Source: a bacterium (GTDB lineage: Bacteria; UBP6; UBA1177). From it: 64,000 nt of DNA. A model generated the notes under the pieces. It saw nothing but the letters and a program-made list of their open reading frames with translations. It was not told the origin of the DNA and ran no database searches. This document shows, in pieces, positions 63,874-64,000 of this stretch; the stretch's first letter is position 1; each line of letters opens with the position of its first letter. The DNA is taken from NCBI GenBank assembly GCA_017405875.1, contig JAFQZM010000005.1, positions 22,433 through 86,432 of the forward strand. The letters are read 5' to 3'. Position numbers and translations under genes: made by a program.

Positions 63874-64000
63874 AATGACCAAAAAAGTCCTTTTCATCAT
63901 CGGTTCTTTGAGAAAAAAATCCTTCAACAGACAGCTTGCGGCAAAGTGCAGGGAAATTCTGGAAAAATCGGGAAATATCGAAATTACGGAGCTCGGTTTC
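63874..64000 (+). CDS. NADPH-dependent FMN reductase family protein, partial
   Basis: The first 42 codons of a gene that runs off the right edge. MTKKVLFIIGSLRKKSFNRQLA shows the flavodoxin-fold phosphate-binding loop (GSLRKKSFNRQL) of the FMN-reductase/NAD(P)H oxidoreductase family, with the second strand beginning IEITELGF. GAGGAG lies upstream, and a TATAAT at 63831-63836 is a likely -10, though no good -35 is seen. Divergent from gpsA. Confidence 0.8.

Overview
The window reads as chromosomal DNA of an uncultured, diderm (Gram-negative) and probably anaerobic bacterium of moderate-to-low GC. Outer-membrane functions are visible: a TolC-like channel, MlaC and MlaE lipid-transport proteins, and several lipobox proteins. 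Three kinds of gene point towards a deltaproteobacterial or Myxococcota-like lineage: a DUF4388 (PatA-type) protein, a myxobacterial-style PilZ protein, and Asp-rich lipoproteins with thrombospondin-3 repeats and a vWA domain. No rRNA or other strict marker is present, so this placement is an inference. Stop codons are standard, Shine-Dalgarno sites are strong (GGAGG type), and promoters resemble sigma-70 sites with a spacer that is most often 16 bp.

Layout. 1-5.1 kb (minus strand): a partial membrane protein, queH, mlaC, a tolC-like gene and the rpsB-tsf translation operon with a structured leader RNA. 5.1-13.2 kb: alr, eno, a secreted TTEP-repeat protein, comM/yifB, ispA-mlaE and a metal/cobalamin-type binding lipoprotein. 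13.2-17.3 kb: thiamine genes thiH, thiE and thiG, with a fic gene between thiG and thiH. 15-25.6 kb is an accessory and defence-type island. It holds two Fic proteins, a decayed DUF1016 nuclease gene, an Mrr-type restriction enzyme, a fused type IIG restriction-methylase, an ORF6N protein, a Phd/VapC-type toxin-antitoxin pair, a relic of a second ORF6N gene, and several interspersed repeats. 25.6-42.3 kb: an amidohydrolase with tyrS, an RND/MMPL exporter, a 1,321-residue TPR protein, rlmB-rnc, ligA with an ankyrin lipoprotein, gdhA, a MATE transporter and ornithine carbamoyltransferase. 42.4-49.8 kb is a forward run of poorly known genes: a membrane TPR/zinc protein, a DUF4388 membrane protein, a PEP-carboxykinase-like protein lacking the P-loop, a basic disordered protein, PBP4 and a small unknown. 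49.8-56.9 kb: a vWA lipoprotein, tRNA-Ala(CGC), a second MATE transporter, another lipoprotein, pyrH-frr and a second secreted protein. 56.9-64 kb: a CorC-type transporter, then a six-gene minus-strand operon (gpsA, dapB, PilZ, receiver-histidine kinase, a glmU-type nucleotidyltransferase, RqcH/NFACT), and the start of a flavodoxin-fold reductase.

Most of the window is housekeeping. The parts most worth a second look are: the ORF6N gene, whose coding sequence holds three perfect or near-perfect palindromes encoding a repeated peptide unit; the repeat-flanked accessory genes; the PEPCK-like protein without its nucleotide loop; the rpsB leader that could alternate between two pairings; the terminator embedded in the tolC signal-peptide codons; and a short C-terminal SGC(A/S)L tail shared by two secreted proteins. 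Promoter, terminator and operator calls were made by eye from sequence.
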